Shown: positions 9,101 to 16,745, counted from the stretch's first letter. The stretch is 34,472 nt of DNA from Chitinophagales bacterium (GCA_015654695.1 JAATGJ010000121.1:1-34472); one strand, 5' to 3'. The notes: generated from the letters alone by a model not told the origin. Numbers and translations are program-made.

Positions 9101-9210
9101 TCTGTATTAAAATTTTTAACCGTGCATTCGTACTGAGCGGGCAGATCACCGGTTGAAAAACATAACACAGAAAACAACAGAACCTTATATGTGGCTAAAG
9201 ATGTTTGCAA
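6106..9210 (-). CDS. Reg_prop/Y_Y_Y periplasmic sensor histidine kinase, tandem copy 2
   Basis: A 1034-aa inner-membrane sensor kinase. A signal peptide (about 1-26) leads into a periplasmic propeller-type sensor with Reg_prop repeats, for example 'ITAMTMDYDGYLWVGTRSGL' and 'DKDNFIWIPTDRGLYK'. A Y_Y_Y domain follows (about 680-750), then one membrane span (about 763-785), a basic helix, HisKA with His821 in 'IISHDMATPLRH', and HATPase_c (N-box 'NNLVSNAIKH', 'DTGSGMS', 'GLGYVMIAEL'). This is the sensor half of hybrid two-component systems, which usually also carry receiver and AraC domains. Here the protein ends after the ATPase, so output must go through a separate regulator. The start is TTG: an in-frame TAG lies just upstream and the next Met would remove the signal peptide. 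It follows its paralogue by 63 bases and is probably co-transcribed. Confidence 0.95.
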   Translation of the reverse strand: MQTSLATYKVLLFSVLCFSTGDLPAQYECTVKNFNTENGLLQNEITAMTMDYDGYLWVGTRSGLVRYDGSHFKTYLFNKRNKNEWTSAVLYMMHIPSEKKVIVKTRDGSSYSIGNGILTLFYDTAMANFETPTRGYYPSLALFKKFDLAMPHSDHEENWYSRIDAVLPVNGTDFIVRYPGSAPGTLAYFKNGVRERLINVANSPSNFLLSKGRRFLLDVQNIMYVYDTTTGQFNKTETDWGIFKNRGAKPADVLFYSDPFSDETICYYKSGFYLLSFDPGKNSIKFLPQFNLPGENHIWSGMLYDSINSTFFLRTENEGFFQVKLKKIKTFNTTQMLLQNSILNGVINYSVLKTSDSTVVIPSGFQFTATSSATEIRKIGSIFSQRETIGLLNDKSILCTQNGKLYYYSHRDNYRARHTYNESFNKLDSSGDVMMVFPEGDSVWVSTNNQLHCLTLNTIRLILDRKRDSDKDHCDLRLFYRINKHEAFVANETGLYILKTSYPYKMTRIPEMQGKQVRHISPYKDVLILSVYREGLYVLKKNLFLKVPLGIDDQGLVSCHSTYIDKDNFIWIPTDRGLYKSTAASVVGSALSNGSEVPFFFSYGKADGIDNTEFNGRGVPTYAVLNNGQVFYPSMGGIVTFKPGDLINTIADDTPVIEKVLIDNKETEYSKDSISLAPGFKYLSIDLVVPHFGEPNNLFLEYNFDNKEWKKIPVADKQRITLVEISSGRHQLVIRKRTGFGNMDFTYKTITITRKKSIYEKVWFYIAVAAAVGFLIWLFLHLKIRNISRKKAALQKKVDEQTTELSKEVVVKDLLINIISHDMATPLRHISFVSGVLAKGLEKDPEKAREALTDIQSTSEKLLSGSLTIINWMKYNNKKITVEKRSIHLYSLVNEVLGIYIPVAKSKGVSLINDVPQSKFVEADNTILATIFNNLVSNAIKHITNGEIRISFNKPGIAGRTGLKISDTGSGMSEETLYVIREILKGNLHAVKTTDKINTGLGYVMIAELLKIHDFSLSIESGLNKGTTVSLTIG

Positions 9211-9273
9211 GCCCTGTATTTTAATAGTATTCTATTTTGTCTTGTTTGTTTACAGATCAGATTTTTTGTTCAA

Positions 9274-12200
9274 TCAGGCGTTGCCTGGATTCATCGTAAT
9301 TGAGACAATGGTGCCCTTACCCATTTTACTTTCGATGGACACAGATAAATTATGAATTTTTTGGAGTTCTGAAATCATCAGGTAACCTAACCCGCTGCTT
9401 CTATCGGTTGATTTTAGCACCTGCAGATTGCCTTTGAGAACCTCCCTGACCATATCCAGTCTTTGTTCACTTATTCCCCTGCCCGTGTCAGCTATCTTTA
9501 ATACTATTGTTTTTCGACCGCCTGTCTCTTCCGCAAATATCCTGATCGTTCCCTCATCCGTATATTTCACCGCATTTGAAATAATATTGGTGAAGATGGT
9601 GTGCAGGATATTATAGTCGGCATTGATAGCCGTTGACTTTGGCACATCGTTTACAAAAACGATATTTTTACTTTTGGCGATGGGTATATATATATCCAGC
9701 GCTTCGTTTACAAGATCCCTTACATGGATCGCCTGTACACTTATCCCTATTTTTTTACTATTATACTTCATCCAGTTGATGACGGTGGCTGATCCGGCTA
9801 ATATCCGCTCCGAAGTCGTTTGAATGTCAGACAAGGCCTCATTGATTTTTTGGGAATCTTTTTCAAGTCCCATTCTTAAAGACTTTGCTACAATGGCCAC
9901 GTGCCGCTGCGGCGACATCATATCATGCGAGATAATGCTGATCAGCAGATCTTTTACCTCCATCTCTTTCGATAGCTCAATAGTTTGCTCGTCCACCCTT
10001 TTTTGCAACGTAGCTTTTTTCCGCTTGATATTCCGCGTTTTTAAGTGCAGGAAAAGCCAGATCAGGAAGCCGAAGACTCCTGCGAGAACAATATAGAACC
10101 ATACTTTCTCGTAAATGCCTTTTTGCCTGATGATAGTAATGGTCTTGTAAACATAATCCTCATTCCCAAAGCCCGTACGTTTGCGTATCACCAGTTGGTG
10201 TTTACCGGAAGATATATCCACGAGTGTTATCCGCTGACGGTCGTTGGCTAATACTTTTTTCCATCCTTTGCTGTCTATATTATACTCTAAAAAGAGATTT
10301 TGGGGATCACTGAAATTCGCTATACTTAAATCGATAGTAAGGTATTTAAAACTGGCATTTAAGTAAATACTGTCAGATACCTGGCTGGTTTCTTTATTAT
10401 CAATTACTATTTTTTCAATAATGACAGGTGAACTGGCAATGCTGTCAGCCAGCTCATTTAAATTAAATGTCACCACACCTCCCATAGAGGGATAAAATGC
10501 CTGTCCGTTATCCAGTACGGCATAAGTCGGCATTCCCCGGCCGTTAAATTCGATATTGTCAATGCCGTCTGCTTTACCATAGCTGAAAAAGAAAGGATAG
10601 TTTGATCCTGGCGTTAAAGCAGATTCAACAAGAGAAGCTACAGTAGACTTGTATAAACCTTTATCTGTAGGGATCCATATAAAACCATTTTTATCAAGAT
10701 AAGTTGAATGGCACGAACTGAGCTCCGGTTGATCCGGCATTACAGGTACTTTATAAAATTGATCATTTTTCATGACATATACTCCATTCCTGTACACGGA
10801 AAGAATGAGCATATCTTTATACGGACTGATATGCCGTACTTGTTTTCCAGTCATTTCCGGGATAATGGCCGTACTATACGGGTACGATGTTTTCAGCCTG
10901 TACAAATTTGAATCGTTGGCAATAAATGCTTCGTTATTATTGATACGATAAAAAAGCCGCAGGCCAAAATACTTCCAGCTCTTATCCCTTTCTATATCAT
11001 ATAAAAGCGTGAATTTATTCTTAGTAATATAGTGAAACTGGTTATCGCAGGCTACCCAAATTGAATCGCCTTCGGGATATATCAACTCAACCTTAGAAAG
11101 TTTACTTCTTTTATTATAAGCATCATTATATGCTTTTCTGGCCCGGTATCCATCATCAGGCGAATAAGCATTAATGCTGCCGCCATCAGTAGTTAAAATA
11201 CTTTTTTTGTCCACAAGGCTTATGGTTTCCCGCTCTCCGGTTACGTTTCCCAACTTTTTAGCGCTTATGCCGGAAGAACCGGAGGTAAACTGAAAACCGC
11301 TGGGGATAATAACAGTACTATCGCTTATTTTGAGGACGGCATAAATGGTGGCGCTGTTCAGGGCAGAGTTGGGCAACATTTCATTGATATTAAAGGTTTT
11401 TATTTTCTTTAATTTAACCTGGAAGAAACCTTCGTTTTGCGTGGAAAGAAAAAAAGTCGAATTGAGTTTATCATATACAACTCCTGTCCAGAAATGGCCT
11501 TTGTCTTTTATGGAAAATTGTGGTAAAAACTTCATTGTATTGCTTCCGGCATCAAATTGCAGCAAATAAAACGTGCCGTTATAAAAACAAAAAGATTCAT
11601 TACTGAAACTGTCGGAAAAAAAAAGAAGATGTCCCGGGGGTATATCGGCTTTTTTTAAGAGGCCCGGGTCTATGTTTATTTTACGGAACCGGTCGGTTGC
11701 CCGGTCATATAAATGCATCTCCTGACTATTGTCTGCAATAAAATAGGATCCGCTGGAAGGTAAAAGCTGGTCCAGTTTTATCCCGGTTTCTATAGCCCGC
11801 CACCTTATACCATCTTTCAGGTAGATAATGCCGCTGCTTGCAGAACTGCCGAGTATGAATGTGTTTTCATCAACAGGTAATACTTTCTTATAAAGACCTG
11901 TCCAGCCGGGCTGACTGGCCTTGCCTTTGCTTTTTAAAAAAAACTTGTTGAAAACAGCAAGGGAAGGAAAGCTTCCCTGGAACATCTCCCAGCCTTCGTT
12001 AAAATAAGTAGTATCAAAGCAGGAAACGGGTCTGCCGTTTTCAATTAAATAAAACCGGCCCGCCCTTGTTTTTATGATTGTTTTTCTATCCGACAAGGTA
12101 TGGATAGCATCAATAACATAATTTACTGTTGTATTACCAATATTATGGTCTTGTTCAAAGGAGAATATTTTTACGTCGGAGCCGTCATAACGCACAAGCC

Positions 12201-12387
12201 CGTTGCGGGTACCCACCCAGAGATAGCCGTCACTACCCATCGTCATGGCGGTAACTTCATTTAACGGCAGCCCGTTTTCTGTATTGATGTTTTTAATAGT
12301 GTAGTCGGATTGAGCAAAAACTACAGCGGCTATAAAGCAAAAAACAGCCGGCAAAACGGCTCTGTATATGATGGCGGATTTTTTCAA
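9274..12387 (-). CDS. Reg_prop/Y_Y_Y periplasmic sensor histidine kinase, tandem copy 1
   Basis: A 1037-aa paralogue of the protein encoded just downstream, with the same order: signal peptide ending near VVFAQ, Reg_prop propeller ('VTAMTMGSDGYLWVGTRNGL'), Y_Y_Y, one membrane span, HisKA and HATPase_c, and no receiver or DNA-binding domain. The phospho-acceptor is His821 in 'IISHDMMSPQRH', at the same residue number as in the copy. Long blocks are identical or nearly so, for example 'GKQVRHISPYKDMLILSVYR' and 'SYGKADGIDN', indicating tandem duplication followed by divergence, more marked in the sensor half. The start codon is TTG, two bases after the TGA of the regulator HTH fragment, which implies translational coupling. 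It likely responds to an extracytoplasmic ligand such as a glycan by family analogy; the ligand is unknown. Confidence 0.95.
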   Translation of the reverse strand: MKKSAIIYRAVLPAVFCFIAAVVFAQSDYTIKNINTENGLPLNEVTAMTMGSDGYLWVGTRNGLVRYDGSDVKIFSFEQDHNIGNTTVNYVIDAIHTLSDRKTIIKTRAGRFYLIENGRPVSCFDTTYFNEGWEMFQGSFPSLAVFNKFFLKSKGKASQPGWTGLYKKVLPVDENTFILGSSASSGIIYLKDGIRWRAIETGIKLDQLLPSSGSYFIADNSQEMHLYDRATDRFRKINIDPGLLKKADIPPGHLLFFSDSFSNESFCFYNGTFYLLQFDAGSNTMKFLPQFSIKDKGHFWTGVVYDKLNSTFFLSTQNEGFFQVKLKKIKTFNINEMLPNSALNSATIYAVLKISDSTVIIPSGFQFTSGSSGISAKKLGNVTGERETISLVDKKSILTTDGGSINAYSPDDGYRARKAYNDAYNKRSKLSKVELIYPEGDSIWVACDNQFHYITKNKFTLLYDIERDKSWKYFGLRLFYRINNNEAFIANDSNLYRLKTSYPYSTAIIPEMTGKQVRHISPYKDMLILSVYRNGVYVMKNDQFYKVPVMPDQPELSSCHSTYLDKNGFIWIPTDKGLYKSTVASLVESALTPGSNYPFFFSYGKADGIDNIEFNGRGMPTYAVLDNGQAFYPSMGGVVTFNLNELADSIASSPVIIEKIVIDNKETSQVSDSIYLNASFKYLTIDLSIANFSDPQNLFLEYNIDSKGWKKVLANDRQRITLVDISSGKHQLVIRKRTGFGNEDYVYKTITIIRQKGIYEKVWFYIVLAGVFGFLIWLFLHLKTRNIKRKKATLQKRVDEQTIELSKEMEVKDLLISIISHDMMSPQRHVAIVAKSLRMGLEKDSQKINEALSDIQTTSERILAGSATVINWMKYNSKKIGISVQAIHVRDLVNEALDIYIPIAKSKNIVFVNDVPKSTAINADYNILHTIFTNIISNAVKYTDEGTIRIFAEETGGRKTIVLKIADTGRGISEQRLDMVREVLKGNLQVLKSTDRSSGLGYLMISELQKIHNLSVSIESKMGKGTIVSITMNPGNA

Positions 12388-12389
12388 GA

Positions 12390-12593
12390 TCAGGAAAAAT
12401 TAATATTGTAGAGCTCGGCCAGCTTTTGTATATCGAAAATATTATCCGTTCCCAGCTTTTTAAATATCCGTGTTTTATAGGTGGCTATGGTTTGCTGCGC
12501 TACATTCATCTCACTGACGATCTCTTTTGTTTTATTTCCTTTGAGAATGGAACCAAGCACTTTTAACTCGGTAATAGATAAATGCTGGAACAT
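12390..12593 (-). CDS. LuxR-type HTH fragment of frameshifted response regulator
   Basis: A 67-aa ORF encoding only the DNA-binding domain of a NarL/BvgA-type regulator: 'LSITELKVLGSILKGNKTK' and 'TIATYKTRIFKKLGT'. It is roughly 70% identical to the HTH of the intact paralogue at 3504-4145. It is out of frame with the receiver ORF upstream. Removing one G from the G8 tract at 12660-12667 joins the two into one ~215-aa protein with a natural linker. Translation of this fragment alone from the ATG at 12593 would need re-initiation. Its TGA stop lies two bases before the TTG of the tandem sensor kinase, so it sits in the same transcript. It may be part of a pseudogene, a phase-variable gene or a sequencing artefact. 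Confidence 0.75.
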   Translation of the reverse strand: MFQHLSITELKVLGSILKGNKTKEIVSEMNVAQQTIATYKTRIFKKLGTDNIFDIQKLAELYNINFS

Positions 12594-12624
12594 ATTTTCA
12601 CCGGGGCCATCCTGGTGGGCGGAA

Positions 12625-13038
12625 TCAATTGATCGTTTTAATTTTTTGCTGAGAAATATCCCCCCCCTGCAAAAAGACCTGTAATGCCCTTACTACCTCG
12701 TCTTCCGGAGATTTCTTGCTCAGGAAGCCGGAAATATTGAACTGCATTAATTTTTTACCAAAGACTTCTTCGGAGGCCATGCTGTAAATGAGTATATACA
12801 GGTCGGGGTACTTGCCTGTTACTTCCGGGAGCACATCAATAGAATTACCATCATCCAGGTTTAAGTCTAATATTAAATGCGTAAAGTCATCTGAAGGCAA
12901 CCGTAGCAATAGCTCTTTCAGCGATGAAACTTCCGTAATAATGCAACCGCTAAAGTTTAATGTGATCAGGTAACGCAATCCTCTTGAAACGATGCTATGG
13001 TCATCAGCAATCAGAATTTTCTTTATACTGTCCATCAT
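12625..13038 (-). CDS. Receiver fragment of frameshifted response regulator
   Basis: The receiver half of a NarL/BvgA-type response regulator that should be about 215 aa. It has 'KKILIADDHSIVSRG' (acidic pair), the acceptor Asp in 'LILDLNLDDG', and the Lys in 'FLSKKSPED'. All parallel the intact paralogue at 3504-4145. After 'VFLQGG' the frame leaves the homology and stops at TGA, giving 137 aa from the ATG at 13038. A TTG-initiated extension to 13089 is possible but has no counterpart in the paralogue. The frame break falls exactly at the G8 run. With G7 the reading continues 'GGIFLSKKLKRSI' into the HTH ORF. As it stands, the product would be a phosphorylatable receiver without a DNA-binding domain. 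It heads the likely operon with both tandem sensor kinases. Confidence 0.8.
   Translation of the reverse strand: MMDSIKKILIADDHSIVSRGLRYLITLNFSGCIITEVSSLKELLLRLPSDDFTHLILDLNLDDGNSIDVLPEVTGKYPDLYILIYSMASEEVFGKKLMQFNISGFLSKKSPEDEVVRALQVFLQGGDISQQKIKTIN
12660..12667 (-). other. G8 homopolymer tract causing the frameshift
   Basis: Eight consecutive C on the plus strand (G8 in the coding direction) encode the Gly-Gly after the receiver's last helix. Eight Gs put the HTH out of frame; seven Gs would restore a full regulator. The intact paralogue has only a five-G run at the equivalent place. Such runs are prone to slipped-strand changes, and also to sequencing miscalls. Confidence 0.8.
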
Positions 13039-13136
13039 CAGCGAAAAGTTTTTAAGTGATCCCGGGATCGGATAGCTAAGTGTTTTCAAATGGTGAAGTG
13101 ATAATACTATAGTGAAAGCCAGTCGTTAAAACCTCA

Positions 13137-13160
13137 TTTTGTAGTATTGATAAGACAACC
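13137..13160. promoter_or_regulatory. Shared palindromic element, copy 3
   Basis: TTTTGTAG, TATTGATA, AGACAA then CC: 22 bases match the copies at 4208 and 6011 closely, though the outermost right arm is degraded. A second half-like TAAGACAAAA follows at 13173-13182. It lies between the divergent regulator (13038) and membrane kinase (13233) genes, so a bound regulator could act on both. Confidence 0.6.
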
Positions 13161-13200
13161 TGTAATTAAAAGTAAGACAAAAAGGGCTTTACCGCCATTC

Positions 13201-13208
13201 TATTTTTG
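13201..13208 (+). promoter_or_regulatory. -7 element (TATTTTTG) for the membrane kinase gene
   Basis: TATTTTTG matches TAnnTTTG and ends 24 bases before the ATG at 13233. The shared palindrome lies about 40 bases further upstream, a position compatible with activation. No clear -33 TTG is seen. Confidence 0.4.
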
Positions 13209-13232
13209 TTCTAACCAATAAGAACTACAATC

Positions 13233-14741
13233 ATGACCAGCCTTAAATCATTCATCAGCCATTTACCTCTTGCCGGGTGTTTATCCCCAGCCGCTTATAA
13301 TGGAAACTTTATAAGCCATTTAACGGGTTTTCATCCTCCCGTACCAAATCCTTTACCTGAAAAACCATTAACCATGAAAAAGTTCCGACTGAAATTTCCT
13401 GAACTCGTTTACCTGCAAAAAACAAGGGATGGCCTCCTGCTAAAGCAGGCGGAAATATTGAAAGCTTTCAGTGTACTCACTGCCGGGTTGCTTATCATTT
13501 ATTTCTTTGTATTTAAAATATTTCATTTTATCCAGTCGGGTGTATCCGCTACTTTAATCATCGCCTCTCCTTTACTGCTTGCTCTTGTTCTGGTGAGAAT
13601 AGTGTACAGCAAAAGATATTTATATGGTTTGTTTATTATCACCTGGCTGCTGCCCGCACTCATGATGCTTGTTTCCATCTGCTACCCTGAAATTAATTAC
13701 TCCAAAATTTTACTGGTATTCGTACTGGCGACGCTCCTGCTTAATAATTCAAAACGGAAAAGACTGATTGGTTTTTCCTGGTTAACGATCTCTTATGCTT
13801 TTATCCAGCTCAGGTTCTTTTTTATTCATATAGGCATAGAAAGCGACAGGCGCCTGCCCCTGGAAATAATTATGCTTCCCATATTCTGCTTTACTGTATT
13901 CCTGATACTGTCAAGGATCAAAAAAGAATTTACCGTTTATCAAAGAGAGATCGGGCAGCAAAAAGAAACGCTGGAAAAAAAGAATGAATCGCTGGAAAGC
14001 GTGGTTTCCTTCAGCGAGCAACAAAGAGAAAAATTAAAACGCACTGTTTTATTAAAAGAGAAACTGATCTCTATTATTTCACATGATGTACGTGTTCCCA
14101 TCAATTCTTTTAAATTCTTAATTGACAATTTTGAAAAGGGATATATACCGGAGAAAATGTTTTTGGATGGCATTATTGAAACCAAAAAGGATTTAATAAA
14201 AATGGACAATATGGTGGTGGACCTGGTGAATTGGTCGAAGAACGAAAAAGTAAATGACACCCCGCAGTTGATTTCACATCAACAGCTACACGATATTATG
14301 GAATCCGTGCTGTCCATCTATACATTATGCGCGAAGAATAAAAACATAGATATCGTTCCGCTTATAGAACTGCCTGAGAATACCTGCCTTTCTATCCCGA
14401 AACCTGAATTAGAAATTATCATCCGGAACCTTTTGTCCAATGCTATCAAATTTTCCAATCCCGGGGAAAAGATCATTGTCAGCATCAAAGCAAAGCCCGG
14501 CGTTTCATCACAGGTAACATTGAGCGTTAAAGATACCGGCACCGGCATTTATCCTTCTGTATTAGAGAGGTTAAATGGCAACAGGGTGATCTCCACCATC
14601 GGTACCCTGCATGAAGTGGGGCTGGGAGTAGGGCTAAGCATTGTATTCGATGTGATCAATAACCACAACCTCCAGTATGATATCCAAAGCGAAATGGGCA
14701 AGGGAACAAAATTTTCAATCATTATCCCTATGGTAGTCTGA
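13233..14741 (+). CDS. Multi-pass membrane sensor histidine kinase
   Basis: A 502-aa HisKA histidine kinase. After a start-proximal stretch without family features come five or six hydrophobic spans (about 70-235), for example 'FSVLTAGLLIIYFFVFKIF' and 'LEIIMLPIFCFTVFLIL'. A coiled coil (about 235-275) follows, then HisKA with His284 in 'IISHDVRVPINSF', and HATPase_c with 'RNLLSNAIKFSN', 'DTGTGI' and 'GLGVGLSIV'. No receiver or output domain is present. The kinase core resembles those of the two tandem Reg_prop sensors, so it may feed the same regulators. Start choice is uncertain: ATG 13233 has a typical A-rich leader and a promoter element, but ATG 13374 (MKKFRLK) begins where conserved sequence seems to begin. 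It is divergent from the frameshifted regulator. Confidence 0.92.
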   Translation: MTSLKSFISHLPLAGCLSPAAYNGNFISHLTGFHPPVPNPLPEKPLTMKKFRLKFPELVYLQKTRDGLLLKQAEILKAFSVLTAGLLIIYFFVFKIFHFIQSGVSATLIIASPLLLALVLVRIVYSKRYLYGLFIITWLLPALMMLVSICYPEINYSKILLVFVLATLLLNNSKRKRLIGFSWLTISYAFIQLRFFFIHIGIESDRRLPLEIIMLPIFCFTVFLILSRIKKEFTVYQREIGQQKETLEKKNESLESVVSFSEQQREKLKRTVLLKEKLISIISHDVRVPINSFKFLIDNFEKGYIPEKMFLDGIIETKKDLIKMDNMVVDLVNWSKNEKVNDTPQLISHQQLHDIMESVLSIYTLCAKNKNIDIVPLIELPENTCLSIPKPELEIIIRNLLSNAIKFSNPGEKIIVSIKAKPGVSSQVTLSVKDTGTGIYPSVLERLNGNRVISTIGTLHEVGLGVGLSIVFDVINNHNLQYDIQSEMGKGTKFSIIIPMVV

Positions 14742-14825
14742 TAAACAATCCGTATTCATGAGAGAAGAAACCATACCCTGTAAATAAAAAACCCGTACCC
14801 TATTCTTTTAAACCTATAGAAAATT

Positions 14826-16661
14826 ATGAAATCAATTATCCTCTTTTTATTATTTCTTCCTTTAGCCACATTTTCGCAGGCGCCCGGCGGTGTTTCTTCG
14901 AATATTAAATTGTGGGTAAAAGCAGAACTTGGGATCAGCACTTCCGGCGCAAATATTATTGACTGGGATGACCAAACCAACACCAACACATTTTCGGTTA
15001 CCGGAACACCAAAGTTTGCTTCCCATGACGTGAACTACAACTTCTCTATTGCCTTCGACGGTTCAAGCCGTTTTGTCGGTAATACATCCATTGCAAATAC
15101 CACGCATGCATTTGTCGTTGGCAAAATTGCAAACCCATCCGGTGTCACTGCTTCGGGAGCATTGATGGGCAGCACAACTGTATCTTCCCATCAATATTTT
15201 TTTCATACCCAGGGCGGAACGCTTTATTGTGGTGGAAATACAAACAGCATTTACACCGGTTATACCAGCACTAACTCTGTTCCTTACAGTATTCTTTCCG
15301 AAGACCTGGGTAAAACGCCTGCAGCAGCCGACATGATAAGGCTTAACGGGGAAAATAAAACCAATAGTTCAGGTAATGACCCGGCTGTTTACAACGGTAT
15401 TCCGACTATCGGATCAAGAGGAACGGAAAATATACTGAATGGAAGCGAAATAGCCGAAGCTATACTATATAACACTTCCTTAAGCGCTGTCAATGTCAAC
15501 AAAATAGAATCTTATCTCGCTATAAAATATGGTATTACTTTAAGCAATGCCGGCGGTGGTACAGCCGGCGATTATACATCGAGCGGGGGAACGATCATCT
15601 GGGATGCAGATAATGGCAGCGGTTACCATAATGATGTAATCGGTATCGGCAGAAATGATAATTCGGCTTTGATACAACGCCAGTCACGTCAATCGGATGA
15701 CAGCACGAGAATATACCTGTCAGAACTTGGATGGGATAATTGGGACAACGACGGAGTATTTGCCACCAATAATCAATTTATCATGATGGGGCATAATGGC
15801 CAGAAACTAAGGCACACGTTTGGTAATAATGAATACCCCGCCGGTCTCGGCATTTACAGTCGTATAGACCGGGAGTGGAAAATAACCAATACCAATTTTA
15901 CCGGAACTTTTTCCTTAGATGTAAAACTGAATACTTCGCCCGTTACTGCTTCCCATCTGCGCATCCTGGTAGATGATGACGGTAATTTCAGCAATGCTGC
16001 GTTATACAACCCAACTATAAGTTATTCCGGCGGAGAGGTTACCATATCCGGTATATCTAATTCGATGATACCGGCTAACACTACGAAATACCTCACGATC
16101 GTGTCAATAAACTCCTCAACTCCTTTACCTGTGGGGCTTGTCAATTTTACGGCAGCGGCTTTTGAAAACAAATATGTAAACCTTAACTGGCAAACAGCTT
16201 CGGAGAACAATAACCGCTTTTTTGGCATTGAACGTTCAACGGACGGTAATCAATGGCAGGAAATCGGCAGGGTGAACGGTGCGGATAATTCTGCCCGGTT
16301 ATTATCTTATTCCTATGTGGACAACAACCCGGTTGAAAGAACCTGTTACTACAGGTTGAAACAAGTTGATAATGATGGAAACTTTTCTTATTCGGAGATA
16401 AGGATTGTTAAGCCTGACCTTTCGGCCGGTAAAGAACTGATGATATATCCTAATCCTGCAACCGGCCAGATCATTATTAAAGCAAAAGAAAAAATATTAC
16501 CCGGTATCATCGTTTACGATGCAACGGGCAGGAATGTCAGCCCCTATGTTAAAACTACAGTAACGGATGACTGGCGTTTAATGGTTGATTTGGCAAACCT
16601 GCCCCCGGGCATATATATTCTTAAAACAAAAAATGCAGTAGCGAAATTAATGAGGCTTTAA
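14826..16661 (+). CDS. T9SS-secreted protein with C-terminal sorting domain
   Basis: A 611-aa exported protein. It has a signal peptide (about 1-18, ending FSQA) and an N-terminal jelly-roll-like region starting 'GVSSNIKLWVKAELGI'. This is typical of DUF8202/LamG-like domains in large Bacteroidota surface proteins, with 'AEAILYN...LSAVNVNKIESYLAIKYGI' closing it. A middle region (about 250-420) is rich in Asp, Asn and Gly. A fibronectin-like linker contains 'VNLNWQTASENNNRFFGIERS'. The last ~75 residues are a type-A type IX secretion sorting domain: 'MIYPNPATGQIIIKA', 'VYDATGRNV', 'LANLPPGIYILKTK' and a basic end. It is therefore probably released or anchored on the cell surface by T9SS. Its binding target is unknown. 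A hairpin terminator lies about 55 bases downstream. Confidence 0.93.
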   Translation: MKSIILFLLFLPLATFSQAPGGVSSNIKLWVKAELGISTSGANIIDWDDQTNTNTFSVTGTPKFASHDVNYNFSIAFDGSSRFVGNTSIANTTHAFVVGKIANPSGVTASGALMGSTTVSSHQYFFHTQGGTLYCGGNTNSIYTGYTSTNSVPYSILSEDLGKTPAAADMIRLNGENKTNSSGNDPAVYNGIPTIGSRGTENILNGSEIAEAILYNTSLSAVNVNKIESYLAIKYGITLSNAGGGTAGDYTSSGGTIIWDADNGSGYHNDVIGIGRNDNSALIQRQSRQSDDSTRIYLSELGWDNWDNDGVFATNNQFIMMGHNGQKLRHTFGNNEYPAGLGIYSRIDREWKITNTNFTGTFSLDVKLNTSPVTASHLRILVDDDGNFSNAALYNPTISYSGGEVTISGISNSMIPANTTKYLTIVSINSSTPLPVGLVNFTAAAFENKYVNLNWQTASENNNRFFGIERSTDGNQWQEIGRVNGADNSARLLSYSYVDNNPVERTCYYRLKQVDNDGNFSYSEIRIVKPDLSAGKELMIYPNPATGQIIIKAKEKILPGIIVYDATGRNVSPYVKTTVTDDWRLMVDLANLPPGIYILKTKNAVAKLMRL

Positions 16662-16693
16662 AATAGTAAAAATTTCACAGGCTGGTTAAATCT

Positions 16694-16713
16694 AATGGTT
16701 ATTGATAACCATT
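16694..16713. repeat. Perfect 9-bp palindrome downstream of T9SS gene
   Basis: AATGGTTAT TG ATAACCATT: two perfectly complementary 9-base arms around a 2-base centre, 32 bases after the stop and two bases before the terminator hairpin. A 2-base loop is too tight for an RNA hairpin to close fully, so it could instead be a protein site. Confidence 0.5.
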
Positions 16714-16715
16714 AC

Positions 16716-16745
16716 ATCCCCTGTTTTTACAGGGGATTCTTTTTC
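16716..16745 (+). terminator. Intrinsic terminator after the T9SS gene
   Basis: An 8-bp perfect stem ATCCCCTG/CAGGGGAT with a TTTTTA loop, followed by TCTTTTTCC. The stem and T run have the right form and position to end the transcript of the T9SS-secreted protein gene. Confidence 0.8.
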
